The notes below the pieces were generated by a model that ran no database searches, was not told the DNA's origin, and saw nothing but the letters and a program-made list of their open reading frames with translations. From a virus: a stretch of DNA of 49,486 nt. A program made the position numbers and the translations under genes. Location of the stretch: positions 1 through 49,486 of IMG/VR virus record IMGVR_UViG_3300033997_000544. One strand, written 5' to 3'. Position 1 is the first letter of the stretch, and the number at the start of each line of letters is the position of its first letter. Shown one piece after another: positions 38,563-46,814 of the stretch.

Positions 38563-38849
38563 AACCCATCCGCAAGCTGATCCGCGCCGACGGCACGGAA
38601 ACCGAGCTGCACGGCCCGCACGCGCTGGCCGACGTGCGCCAGCTGATCGGCGCAGACACGCTCGACACAGTCCGCATGGCCGATCGCCGCCACGTCATGC
38701 TGCTGGACGACGACGGCCACGCCAAAGGCCTGCCCGTCAACGAGGCGGCCACGCGCCGCTATCAAGACGTCTGCATTCCCGGCACCACCTGGCAGATCCG
38801 CGGCGACGTCGTGATCGTGCCGGACTCCGACTATGCGAGGGAAGCATGA
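38559..38849 (+). CDS. DUF3846-like protein (96 aa)
   Basis: The sequence has repeated features of DUF3846-like phage proteins: ELHGPHALADVRQLIGADTL (residues 16-35), HVMLLDDDGHAKGLPVNEAA and IRGDVVIVPD near the end. These small acidic proteins occur in early operons with unknown role. ATGA overlaps connect it to both neighbours. Confidence 0.72.
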   Translation: MKPIRKLIRADGTETELHGPHALADVRQLIGADTLDTVRMADRRHVMLLDDDGHAKGLPVNEAATRRYQDVCIPGTTWQIRGDVVIVPDSDYAREA

Positions 38850-39262
38850 GCGCCCAGCACACGCCTGGCCCGTGGTTTGTAGTCGATACCGGCACCAATG
38901 GCGCTGCTCCCAGCGGGTGCGAAATCTCGATCGACGACCGTGAGGGCGGCAATCCCGAGCGCGACTATTTCCTCGTTAGCGTTGTTCATGGTGACCCTGA
39001 CGAACTGCTGGCGAACGCCCGCCGGATCGTCTCGTGCGTGAATGCGCTGGAAGGACTGCCGCAAGAAGCGCTCGATGCCGGTTGGACCAGCCTTGGCCTG
39101 AGCCAACACGCTGCCCGGCTGGAGACGGCCAACAAGGAACTGCTGGAGGAGCTGGAAGAACTCGTGGCGGAAGCGCGGCGCTGCGACTCGTGGGAGTCGT
39201 TCCCCGACGAGCCATTGGAAAAGGCACGCGCTGCCATCGCCAAGGCCCGAGGTGCCCAATGA
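38846..39262 (+). CDS. 138-aa protein of unknown function
   Basis: The product begins MSAQHTPGPWFVVDTGTN and contains LLANARRIVSCVNALEGLP, a pattern I associate with a common early phage protein of unknown role (PGPW at the start, NA-x-RI-x-SCVNA in the middle). The C-terminal third is a coiled coil (TANKELLEELEELVAEAR). Overlaps with both neighbours show coupling. Confidence 0.75.
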   Translation: MSAQHTPGPWFVVDTGTNGAAPSGCEISIDDREGGNPERDYFLVSVVHGDPDELLANARRIVSCVNALEGLPQEALDAGWTSLGLSQHAARLETANKELLEELEELVAEARRCDSWESFPDEPLEKARAAIAKARGAQ

Positions 39263-39471
39263 TCCGCCGCCTGCGCATCACTTGGCGCCGCGCGCGCCGC
39301 ACTGGCCGCGACCTGAACCTGGCCGCCTACGCCGCAGCCATCGCCGGCGGAACGCTCTATCTCGTCGCCCTCACGGGCGCGCTCGGGCCGACGCTCGACG
39401 CCCGCCAGCCGCCCCAGGCCACCCCCTACCAGTCCGCGCAGGCCTCCGTCGCGGGCCACGCGCCCTACTGA
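39259..39471 (+). CDS. 70-aa single-TM protein
   Basis: The start is basic (MIRRLRITWRRARRTGRD), followed by a membrane segment (residues 21-42, AAYAAAIAGGTLYLVALTGA) and a short polar tail. It should insert with the N terminus in the cytoplasm. Unknown function; coupled to the previous gene by ATGA. Confidence 0.68.
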   Translation: MIRRLRITWRRARRTGRDLNLAAYAAAIAGGTLYLVALTGALGPTLDARQPPQATPYQSAQASVAGHAPY

Positions 39472-39487
39472 ACCAGGAGTTTCCATC

Positions 39488-40288
39488 ATGCAACGAATCA
39501 TCCCCATCCGCGCCTCCAGCCTGGCCGAGCTTTTCGACTGCCCGGCCCGCTGGGAAGCGAAGCACCTGCTGGGCATGCGCATGCCGTCGTCCGGCGCTGC
39601 GCGCCTCGGCACGGCCATCCACGCCGGCACGGCCGCGTTCGACCAGGCCGCGCTGGACGGCAACCCCATCACACCCGACGACGCCGCCGGCGAATTCGTT
39701 CGCGCATTGCACGACACCGACGAGGAAGTCGAATGGGATGAAGCCAACCCGAACGACGCGGAGCGCATCGGCCTCGCCCTGCACACGCGCTACTGCGCGC
39801 AGATCGCCCCACAGCAGGACTACGTCGCCGTCGAGCTGACCTGCGAGCGCATGGAGATTCCGGAGCTGGGGCTGGCGCTGACTGGCACCACCGATCGAGT
39901 GCGGCGCACGGCCTCGGGCGAACTTGGCATCGCGGACTTGAAAAGCGGCGCCCGCGCCGTCGCCGCCGACGGCTCTGTCGCAACCGCCGGCCACGGCGCG
40001 CAGATGGGCGTTTACGAAATCCTGGCGCAGTTTGCCGTGGGCCAGAACATCACCGCCCCCGCCCAGATCATCGGCCTGCAGACCGGCAAGACAGCCGCTT
40101 CCCAGCGCGTGGGCACCGCCGAGATTGCCGGCGCCCGTGACGCCCTCATCGGCACCGACGAATCGCCGGGACTACTCCAGCACGCCTCCCGCGTCATCCA
40201 CAGCGGCAGCTTCTACGGCAACCCGAAATCCGTTCTCTGTTCCAGCAAGTACTGCCCGCGTCATCCCACCTGCAAATTCAAAGGCTGA
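39488..40288 (+). CDS. PD-(D/E)XK exonuclease (RecB/Cas4-like)
   Basis: The 266-aa protein has the RecB-nuclease pattern: a start motif RASSLAELFDCPARWEAKHL (residues 8-27), LGTAIHAGTAAFD, and the catalytic segment TGTTDRVRRTASGELGIADLKSG (with Asp and DLK, about 137-160). C-terminal Cys residues (LCSSKYCPRHPTC) with an upstream Cys could hold an iron-sulphur cluster. It is next to RecT, so together they form a phage recombination pair: the nuclease makes single strands that RecT anneals. Confidence 0.87.
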   Translation: MQRIIPIRASSLAELFDCPARWEAKHLLGMRMPSSGAARLGTAIHAGTAAFDQAALDGNPITPDDAAGEFVRALHDTDEEVEWDEANPNDAERIGLALHTRYCAQIAPQQDYVAVELTCERMEIPELGLALTGTTDRVRRTASGELGIADLKSGARAVAADGSVATAGHGAQMGVYEILAQFAVGQNITAPAQIIGLQTGKTAASQRVGTAEIAGARDALIGTDESPGLLQHASRVIHSGSFYGNPKSVLCSSKYCPRHPTCKFKG

Positions 40289-40290
40289 TC

Positions 40291-41532
40291 ATGTCTCAGA
40301 CCACCACGCTCGACCAAATCCGCCAACCCACGCCGTCCGCGCTGACGGTCAACATGTTCTCGGCCGCCGGCTTCGAGCTGGCCCAGCGAATCGCCAAGGC
40401 GTACCAAACGGCGAACGCCGTACCGGCCGCCTTCCGGGCCACCATCACAAAGCGCGAAAAGCAGGGCAACGACTACTACGACGTCGAAGTGCCCAACCCG
40501 GCGTCTCTCGGCAACTGCATCGTGGCCATCGAAACCGCCCAGGCCGTTGGCATGTCGATCACGGCCGTGATGCAGAACGCGAACGTCATCGAGGGCCGGC
40601 TGTCGTGGAGCGGCAAGTTCGTGATCGCCGCGATCAATGCGTCGCGCCGCTTCTCTCCCCTGCGATTCCGCATCCAGAATCGCGGCCGGATCACGGCCAC
40701 ATACAAGGAAAAGGGCCAATGGAACAAGGAGCAACGCCGCTACGACATGATCGAGAAGTCGGTCGAGGTCGACGACATCGAATGCGTCGCATGGGCATAC
40801 GTCATGGAAGGCGGGCGTCGCACCGACGAGGTGATCGAGGGCACACCCGTCAGCATCAAGATGGCCGTCGAGGAAGGCTGGTACAGCAAGCCTGGCAGCA
40901 AGTGGCAGACGGAAATGAAGCACCTCATGCTCCAGTACCGCGCCGGCTCCTTCTTCGGCAACATTCACGCTCCCGACATCGTCATGGGCATGGGCCGCTC
41001 GACCGAAGAAATCGAGGACATCCTCGAAGCCCGCCAGGCGAACGACGGCACCCTCATTGTGGACGTGGACGTCCTGCGCGCCCAGGCCGCGGAGCAAGCC
41101 GCAAGCAATCGGACCGTGGCCACGCCGAAGCACCCGCACGCCACTGACGTCGAGGCCCGCGACGTCACACAGCCGCAAGGCGAGGCCGAAACCCCGGCGC
41201 AGGGCGCGGCACCGGCCGCGCCTGCTACCGCGAAGGCCGCGCCCGAGGCGACGCCGCAACAGAATCCGCTGCCCGGCGCCGACGAGGAGCTGGGCCTGGA
41301 TCCGTCCAAGGTCGAGCGCCAGATACAGAACGCCAAGGACATCAAGGTGCTGGACCTGGCCTCCGATTCCATCGACGGGATTGCCGACCTGGGCGAACGT
41401 GCCCGCGTCTATCAGATCTACCAGCAGCGGCGCCTGGCCATGTCCGCCGCCGCCCAACGCGCGACGCCCGACGCCGGAAATCAGTCAGCCAGCAGCACAG
41501 CGTCTCGTCGCCCCATGAAGGCACCCGAGTAA
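40291..41532 (+). CDS. RecT-like single-strand annealing protein
   Basis: The first 250 residues match the RecT/Redβ-like family: LAQRIAKAYQTANAVPAAFR (residues 31-50), SLGNCIVAIETAQAVGMS, then GKWNKEQ-like and KMAVEEGWY segments. The remaining 160 residues are low-complexity Ala/Pro/Glu with a terminal helical piece. It should coat single strands and promote annealing. The gene follows the exonuclease by two bases. The tail is longer than the family minimum. Confidence 0.86.
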   Translation: MSQTTTLDQIRQPTPSALTVNMFSAAGFELAQRIAKAYQTANAVPAAFRATITKREKQGNDYYDVEVPNPASLGNCIVAIETAQAVGMSITAVMQNANVIEGRLSWSGKFVIAAINASRRFSPLRFRIQNRGRITATYKEKGQWNKEQRRYDMIEKSVEVDDIECVAWAYVMEGGRRTDEVIEGTPVSIKMAVEEGWYSKPGSKWQTEMKHLMLQYRAGSFFGNIHAPDIVMGMGRSTEEIEDILEARQANDGTLIVDVDVLRAQAAEQAASNRTVATPKHPHATDVEARDVTQPQGEAETPAQGAAPAAPATAKAAPEATPQQNPLPGADEELGLDPSKVERQIQNAKDIKVLDLASDSIDGIADLGERARVYQIYQQRRLAMSAAAQRATPDAGNQSASSTASRRPMKAPE

Positions 41533-41543
41533 CCCTCCCCTTC

Positions 41544-41564
41544 AGCCCGCCAGCGCGGCGGGCT
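41544..41564 (+). other. Hairpin after recT-like gene
   Basis: AGCCCGCC (41544-41551) and GGCGGGCT (41557-41564) form an 8-bp stem with a 5-base loop in the short gap after RecT. No T-run follows, so it is more likely an mRNA stabiliser or partial terminator than a full stop. Confidence 0.4.
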
Positions 41565-41589
41565 TCGCTCCCCCGACAAGGAATACCTC

Positions 41590-42288
41590 ATGAACGCCCG
41601 TGATCACATCGACCCCCGCGAAATGACCGCAACCACCGTTGGCCGCGACCTGCTGTCGGCCTTGGTGACGGAACTGAAGCTGCTGCCCCAGGTCTGGGTC
41701 AAGCTCTCGCAGTCCAAGCAAGACGACATCATCGACCGCTTGCGCGACCGCGTCGACGCCAACATCAAGATGGCCGTGCATCTGATCGCAAGCGAAGGCC
41801 GCACCGTGGTGCAAGGTGACCTGGACCAGGTCACGATCAAGGACGGTGCGAAGGTCGTCATCAAGATCGGCCGCGGCGCTGAATCGCTTCACGACCTCTA
41901 CGACTCGCAAGGCAAGGCCGTCCTGATCGTCGTCGCCGATTCGCAACCCCACACCGGCGGCATGGGCCAGGTGCGCGGCGAAGCCGATCAGCGCGCCATG
42001 AACCTGGGCAAGGAATACACCGACGAGGACGGCGACGGGATGGACGACGACTCCCACATCGTCGACGCCGATTTCCGCGAGCTGCCCGCGCCGCCTGGAC
42101 CGATGGGGCCGACCGAAACGGAACTCGCGAAGGCCCGGAACGACGGCTACGACGCTGCGGCCGGCGGCGAACCCGAATCGGCGTGCCCGGTCATGGATGG
42201 TCAGCTGTGCATCGAATGGATCAAGGGCTGGAAGCAGTGGCACGAAGACCACGGCCAGGCCGAAAGCGACCCGGATGCGGAGGAATAG
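41590..42288 (+). CDS. Phage protein with RMF/CrpP-like C terminus
   Basis: Residues 10-110 form a conserved phage N-terminal domain (GRDLLSALVTELKLLPQVW, DRLRDRVDANIKMAVHLIAS). After an acidic Pro-rich linker, residues 180-220 (ARNDGYDAAAGGEPESACP, then CIEWIKGWKQWHED) resemble the ribosome modulation factor fold: G-Y/A-x-x-G, Cys-Pro, W-x-x-GW. RMF dimerises ribosomes; short phage versions may bind ribosomes or nucleic acid. The ATP-binding neighbour follows after three bases. Confidence 0.72.
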   Translation: MNARDHIDPREMTATTVGRDLLSALVTELKLLPQVWVKLSQSKQDDIIDRLRDRVDANIKMAVHLIASEGRTVVQGDLDQVTIKDGAKVVIKIGRGAESLHDLYDSQGKAVLIVVADSQPHTGGMGQVRGEADQRAMNLGKEYTDEDGDGMDDDSHIVDADFRELPAPPGPMGPTETELAKARNDGYDAAAGGEPESACPVMDGQLCIEWIKGWKQWHEDHGQAESDPDAEE

Positions 42289-42291
42289 GCC

Positions 42292-44073
42292 ATGCAGATC
42301 CGCCGCATCACTATCGAGAATTTTCAAGGCGCGCGCGCCGTCGACCTGGACCTGAGCACGCCGGTGACGCTGATCGCCGGACTGAACGGCCACGGCAAGT
42401 CGAGCGTCGCCGAGGCCGTGCGCCTCGCTACGCTCGGCGCGCCGGAACGCGTCGACTTCAAGAAGGAGTATGGCGACCTGATCACCGAAGGCGAACGGAC
42501 CGGCTCGATAGCGCTGGAGCTGGACGTCGGCGCCGTGGGCATCGTACTGCCCAAGGGCACGCAGTCCGGCGAAGCGCTGGTGCCGCCATCCCCCGCGCTG
42601 CCATACGTACTGGCTCCTAATCGCTTCGCCGCGGCGAAGCCCGACGACCGCCGGACCCTGCTCTACGAGCTGAGCAAGACGAAGGTCCGAGGCGACGACA
42701 TCGAGCGGCGCCTGCTGGCGCGCGGCTGCGACGCCGCGCTGGTCACCCAGATCAAGCCCATCCTCCGCACCGGCTTTCTCGCTGGCGCGGAACACGCCAA
42801 GCAAGAGGCCACGCAGGCAAAAGGCGCGTGGAAGGCCGCAACTGGCGAGCAATGGGGAAGCCAGAAGGCCGAAGGCTGGGCGGCGGAGGTGCCCTCGTTC
42901 GACCAGGCCGCCCTGGCGGGCGAACGCTCGGCGCTGGCAGAGGTCGACGCCAAGCTGGAGCAGTACACCAAGGCGCTGGGCGCTCTCGAACAAAAGGCCA
43001 GGGCGTTCGCCGCGGCGCGAGATCAGAACGAGGCGCGGCATGCGCAAGCCGCAAAGCTGCCCGCGCTGCGCCAGAAACTGGAGTTCGACCTGGCCGAGCA
43101 TGAAAAGGCGGCCGCCCACGTCGAAGCGTTGCAGGCCAAAGCCGGTACTGGCCCGCGCGTGGGATTGGTCCACGATCTGGCGCTCTCCCTTTCCCAGCTC
43201 TGGAAATCCGAGGCGTCCAAGAACGTGGCCTTCGGCATTGGCCTGGACATAAAGGCGGTGCTGGCAACCTATGAGCGCCAGTACGGCAAAATCGGCGCCG
43301 CCGGTGATACGGAAGCCGCCGCGGCGTTGCCCAAGGCTATCGAAGCCCGCGACCTGATGGCGCGAAGCGTCGAGAACGACCGCCGCGATATCGCCGCGGC
43401 GGAAGCGGCGGCGGCCCAGCTGCAGGACGCCGACGCGCCGGAGGCAATCCAGCCCGCCGACGTCGAAGCGGCCCGTGCCAAGGTGACCGCGCTGCGCGCC
43501 GAGCGCAAGGCTATCGACGACCGCGTACAGGCGCTGCTGAATGCCAAACAGGCCGCCACCAGCGCCGCGGAGCGCACGACGAACGCCACCCGCTATCACG
43601 GGGACGTGCTGGCCTGGCTGGCAATCGGCGACGCGCTGTCGCCCGATGGCATCCCGGGCGAGATCCTCGCCGAAGCCCTGGAGCCGTTCAATGCCAAGCT
43701 GGCCGACCTGGCCAGTCTGGCGGGTTGGTGGGTTCCCTCGATCGCCGCCGACATGAGCATTACCTGGGGAGGCCGGCCTTACCGGCTGCTGTCGGAGTCC
43801 GAGCGGTGGCGCGTCGACGCGCTGATCGGCGCCGCGCTGGCAGAGATATCAGACCTGCGCTGCCTGATCCTGGACCGCTTCGACTGCCTGGACCTGGGCG
43901 GCCGCGGCGACGCCCTCGGGCTGGTCGACGCCCTGGCCGCCGACGGCCGCATGGACACCATCCTGGTGCTGGGCACGCTCAAGGCCGCGCCGGCGGCGCC
44001 GTCGGATATGTTCACAGTCGTCTGGATCGACGAGGGCCAAGCCGGCCACGCCAAGCTCCGGGAGGCCGCATGA
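42292..44073 (+). CDS. SMC/SbcC-like ATPase
   Basis: The 593-aa protein has Walker A GLNGHGKSS (residues 30-38), two long coiled-coil arms (about 205-275 and 355-430) around a central hinge-like part, and near the end LSESERWRVDALIGAAL (signature) and CLILDRFDCLD (Walker B, ~515-525). This is the RecF/SMC/SbcC layout. A nuclease partner would be the RecB-like protein upstream. It likely acts in DNA recombination or end processing. Confidence 0.85.
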   Translation: MQIRRITIENFQGARAVDLDLSTPVTLIAGLNGHGKSSVAEAVRLATLGAPERVDFKKEYGDLITEGERTGSIALELDVGAVGIVLPKGTQSGEALVPPSPALPYVLAPNRFAAAKPDDRRTLLYELSKTKVRGDDIERRLLARGCDAALVTQIKPILRTGFLAGAEHAKQEATQAKGAWKAATGEQWGSQKAEGWAAEVPSFDQAALAGERSALAEVDAKLEQYTKALGALEQKARAFAAARDQNEARHAQAAKLPALRQKLEFDLAEHEKAAAHVEALQAKAGTGPRVGLVHDLALSLSQLWKSEASKNVAFGIGLDIKAVLATYERQYGKIGAAGDTEAAAALPKAIEARDLMARSVENDRRDIAAAEAAAAQLQDADAPEAIQPADVEAARAKVTALRAERKAIDDRVQALLNAKQAATSAAERTTNATRYHGDVLAWLAIGDALSPDGIPGEILAEALEPFNAKLADLASLAGWWVPSIAADMSITWGGRPYRLLSESERWRVDALIGAALAEISDLRCLILDRFDCLDLGGRGDALGLVDALAADGRMDTILVLGTLKAAPAAPSDMFTVVWIDEGQAGHAKLREAA

Positions 44074-44435
44074 AAGCCGCCCGCTACCACTCGGAGGAAA
44101 TGCAAATTGCGCGGCGCGACGCCGGCGACCAGCTGCGCAAGCTTGGTGCCCCGGTGAAGGCAACCACGACCGTCCTGCAGATGGCCGAAATGATCGCGGA
44201 GCGCACGGGCTGGCCCGTACCGGCGGCCACGCCGGCGGCCGTCTTGCCCTACCTGGTGCGGTTTCTCGATATCAGCCGCGCCGGCGCAACCCCGCCGCCT
44301 TATCGGCCGGTGGCGCGCCGCCCTATGCGATACGACCTTGCCATGCGCACCGTGGCGGCCCGCGCGGCTGCCGCGCAGCCGCACCTGATCCCGGCGTCCA
44401 GCAACGTCATCACCTGGAGGGAACTGCCCCTATGA
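44070..44435 (+). CDS. 121-aa protein of unknown function
   Basis: The start overlaps the ATPase stop (ATGA). The protein is helical and basic, with EEMQIARRDAGDQLRKLGAP near the start and AVLPYLVRFLDISRAG in the middle. No motif is visible. Its end overlaps the next gene (ATGA). Confidence 0.68.
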   Translation: MKAARYHSEEMQIARRDAGDQLRKLGAPVKATTTVLQMAEMIAERTGWPVPAATPAAVLPYLVRFLDISRAGATPPPYRPVARRPMRYDLAMRTVAARAAAAQPHLIPASSNVITWRELPL

Positions 44436-44749
44436 GCTTCCACCTCAACCTCGCGCGCCTGCGCGATGCCGCCGCGACCAGGGTCCGTGGCGAGGCCCCG
44501 GACAGCTGCCGCGTCCTGCGCGAGGATCTGCGCGCAGTTCTGTACGTGGTCGATCGATTGGACGCCGGCCAGCCTACCGCGGGCGCGGCACCACACCTGC
44601 AGGCGGCCGCGGCGCGCCTCACCAAGCTGGCGCAAGAGACGCGCGCCATTTATGGCCAGGAGACGAGCGCCGGCGGCGAGCCGGCCTACCCCTCCTGGAC
44701 AGACGACGTGTTCGCGCTGGTGGCCGCAAAGGGAGGCGCACATGGCTGA
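44432..44749 (+). CDS. 105-aa helical protein of unknown function
   Basis: The sequence MSFHLNLARLRDAAATRVRG is followed by a helical core (LREDLRAVLYVVDRLD) and an Ala-rich part. I see no active-site pattern. It is coupled to both neighbours by overlaps. Confidence 0.68.
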   Translation: MSFHLNLARLRDAAATRVRGEAPDSCRVLREDLRAVLYVVDRLDAGQPTAGAAPHLQAAAARLTKLAQETRAIYGQETSAGGEPAYPSWTDDVFALVAAKGGAHG

Positions 44750-45683
44750 ACACAGCAAAATCGAATGGACCGACCACACGTTCAACCCGTGGGAGGGCTG
44801 CCAGAAGGTTGGGCCGGGCTGCGACCACTGCTATGCAGAGACGCGCAATGCACGCTTCGCCGGCGGCCAGGCGGTGAACTGGGGGCCGGGCGCGCCGCGC
44901 CGGCGCACCAGCGCGGCGAACTGGCGCAAGCCGCTCGCCTGGAATGCCGCACATGCCGAATTCCAGGCCCAGCACGGGCGACGCCAGCGGGTGTTTTGCG
45001 CCAGCCTGGCCGACGTGTTCGACAACGCCGTGGATCCAACCTGGCGCGAGGATCTTTTCAGCCTCATCGAGGCCACCCCGAACCTGGACTGGCTGCTGCT
45101 CACGAAGCGCATCGGCAACGTCTGGAACATGCTGCCCGTACCGTTCGACTTCGATAGGCTTTACCCGAACGTCTGGATCGGCGCCACCATCGTGAACCAA
45201 GCCGAGGCCGACCGCGATATCCCTAAGCTGCTGGAGGTGCCGGCGCGCGTGCGCTTCCTAAGCATGGAGCCGCTACTTGGGCCGGTCGACCTGGGCGCCG
45301 CCTGCCGGCGCGCTGGGTTGCACCTGGGAGAGGCACTGGACTGGGTAATCGTCGGCGGCGAGAGCGGCCCCGGCGCGCGCCCCATGCATCCGGCCTGGGC
45401 CGCCAGTCTGCGCAACCAATGCCAGGACGCTGGAGTGCCGTTCCTGTTCAAGCAATGGGGCGAGTGGGGCCGCGCGCGGCCGCAGCCGTCGGGGCAGCCT
45501 GGCCGGTATGCACTGGCGCCGCGGGAAGGCTGGTTTGGCGCAAATGCTCCTATGCCGACTGCTGTGGACCAGTATCCCCGGCAGTTCCTGGCCATCGGCT
45601 CCGACATCCTGGAACGCGTAGGCAAGACTGCCGCCGGCCGGCTCCTCGACGGCCGCGAATGGAATGAGGTGCCACATGCTTGA
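44742..45683 (+). CDS. Phage Gp37/Gp68-like (DUF5131) protein
   Basis: The 313-aa protein begins AEHSKIEWTDHTFNPWEGC and has the Cys cluster GCQKVGPGCDHCYAE (residues 19-33), then LDWLLLTKRIGN and FLSMEPLLGPVDL, and VGGESGPGARPMHPAW. This matches the DUF5131 / Gp37-Gp68 family, a radical-SAM-like barrel with an unusual Cys-x6-Cys-x2-Cys cluster. The reaction is unknown. An in-frame longer ORF upstream lies in the previous gene. GGGAGGCGCAC precedes the ATG. Confidence 0.87.
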   Translation: MAEHSKIEWTDHTFNPWEGCQKVGPGCDHCYAETRNARFAGGQAVNWGPGAPRRRTSAANWRKPLAWNAAHAEFQAQHGRRQRVFCASLADVFDNAVDPTWREDLFSLIEATPNLDWLLLTKRIGNVWNMLPVPFDFDRLYPNVWIGATIVNQAEADRDIPKLLEVPARVRFLSMEPLLGPVDLGAACRRAGLHLGEALDWVIVGGESGPGARPMHPAWAASLRNQCQDAGVPFLFKQWGEWGRARPQPSGQPGRYALAPREGWFGANAPMPTAVDQYPRQFLAIGSDILERVGKTAAGRLLDGREWNEVPHA

Positions 45684-45873
45684 GCCGAATCCCAACTGGA
45701 CACCGGTATCGGAAGACGCGCTGCGTCGTGTCTCCGAGGTCTTCGGCCAGAACGGCGCTGCTGCCCGAGCTTTGCGCGCCGGCTATCTCATGGAGCAGGC
45801 CGGCGAGCCTGTCGCGTACTACAACACCAGCAGCGACATACGGGCCGTCAGCTTGCAGGGAGATCTGCTTTGA
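45676..45873 (+). CDS. 65-aa protein of unknown function
   Basis: ATG 45676 has GAGGTG upstream and overlaps the Gp37/Gp68 stop; an ATG at 45664 is also possible. The product is small and soluble (SEDALRRVSEVFGQNG, then EPVAYYNTSSDI). No family is recognised. It ends overlapping the next gene's TTG. Confidence 0.65.
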   Translation: MLEPNPNWTPVSEDALRRVSEVFGQNGAAARALRAGYLMEQAGEPVAYYNTSSDIRAVSLQGDLL

Positions 45874-46544
45874 AAGAGCGCCCCATCATCTTCAATGCGC
45901 ACATGGTGCGGGCCGTGCTGGACGGCACCAAGATACTGACCCGCCGCCAAGTGCGCAGCACCGGGTTGTATGCGATCGATGCCGCCATACACGGGGAAGC
46001 CGTCGCCGCGCGCGAGCTGGCCAACCTTGCAACGCAATGCCCGCACGGTCAGCCTGGCGATCGCCTATGGGTGCGCGAGGCCTGGCGCAGTGCCGCCGAT
46101 CTGGACAAGTACAGCGGCAGTCAGATCGCCGACCTGTGCCTGGACGCCGGCTACAGCGTGCCTTGGGCGCCTATCCAGTATGAGGCCGATGGCGCACGGC
46201 GGGATTGGCAGCACACCGGCATACCGCGCGAGGGTGGCCCTCCCCAGCGGGGCAGGTATCGCCATGCACGGTTCATGCCGCGCTGGGCTAGCCGCCTCAT
46301 TCTGGAAGTCACCGGCGTGCGCGTCGAACGGCTCCAGAACATCAGCGACGAGGACGCGCGCGCCGAGGGATGCGACCCATGGCACGACCTGCGCGGCGTG
46401 CCGAACGTGACCGTAGGCGAGATGGCCCACGGCTACCGGCGCGCGTTCCGGCACCTGTGGGACCTGATCAACGGCGATGGCGCCTGGGACGCCAACCCCT
46501 GGGTCTGGGTCATCGAATTTCGTCGCACCGACGGAGGAACCTGA
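45870..46544 (+). CDS. ASCH-like phage protein
   Basis: Start TTG 45870 overlaps the previous stop (TTGA), preceded by GGGAG. The 224-aa protein shows the pattern of phage ASCH/PUA-type proteins: HMVRAVLDGTKILTRR near the N terminus, QPGDRLWVREAW (residues 61-72), RARFMPRWASRL-type segment and a Trp-rich end (DANPWVWVIEFRR). ASCH domains bind RNA or nucleotides. Together with the Gp37/Gp68 gene it is a frequent pair in phages. Confidence 0.78.
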   Translation: MKERPIIFNAHMVRAVLDGTKILTRRQVRSTGLYAIDAAIHGEAVAARELANLATQCPHGQPGDRLWVREAWRSAADLDKYSGSQIADLCLDAGYSVPWAPIQYEADGARRDWQHTGIPREGGPPQRGRYRHARFMPRWASRLILEVTGVRVERLQNISDEDARAEGCDPWHDLRGVPNVTVGEMAHGYRRAFRHLWDLINGDGAWDANPWVWVIEFRRTDGGT

Positions 46545-46546
46545 AC

Positions 46547-46810
46547 ATGGCCGCCGACATCGACACTTTCCTCTCGGCCCAAGAGGTCGGGGAGTTCTCC
46601 GGCATCAAGCGGGGAAAAACTGTGCGCGGCCGCAAGGTCACGCGCGAACAATTGCAGGTCGAATGGCTGCGACGCACGGGCGTTCCATTCATCGTGAACG
46701 CGCGCGGGCGGCCTATGATCGTCCGCGCCAATCTGGTGGGGGATGCCCAGCGCGGCCGGGCGCAAGACGCGCCGCCCGCCTGGCAACCCAATGCGCTGCA
46801 GTCTGCGTGA
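46547..46810 (+). CDS. DUF4224-like protein, possible excisionase
   Basis: The 87-aa protein starts MAADIDTFLSAQEVGEFSGI and resembles DUF4224: a winged-helix-like segment LSAQEVGEFSGIKRGK, then VEWLRRTGVPFIVNARGRPM. In phages this family often lies directly upstream of the integrase, where it may act as an excisionase. GGAGGAAC precedes ATG 46547. The end lies just before the integrase start. Confidence 0.75.
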   Translation: MAADIDTFLSAQEVGEFSGIKRGKTVRGRKVTREQLQVEWLRRTGVPFIVNARGRPMIVRANLVGDAQRGRAQDAPPAWQPNALQSA

Positions 46811-46814
46811 GGAT

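Noticed and set aside
41542-43599. 685-aa minus-strand open frame opposite the RMF-like and SMC-like genes
   Set aside because: High-GC antisense shadow; the plus genes have strong family motifs and coupled starts.
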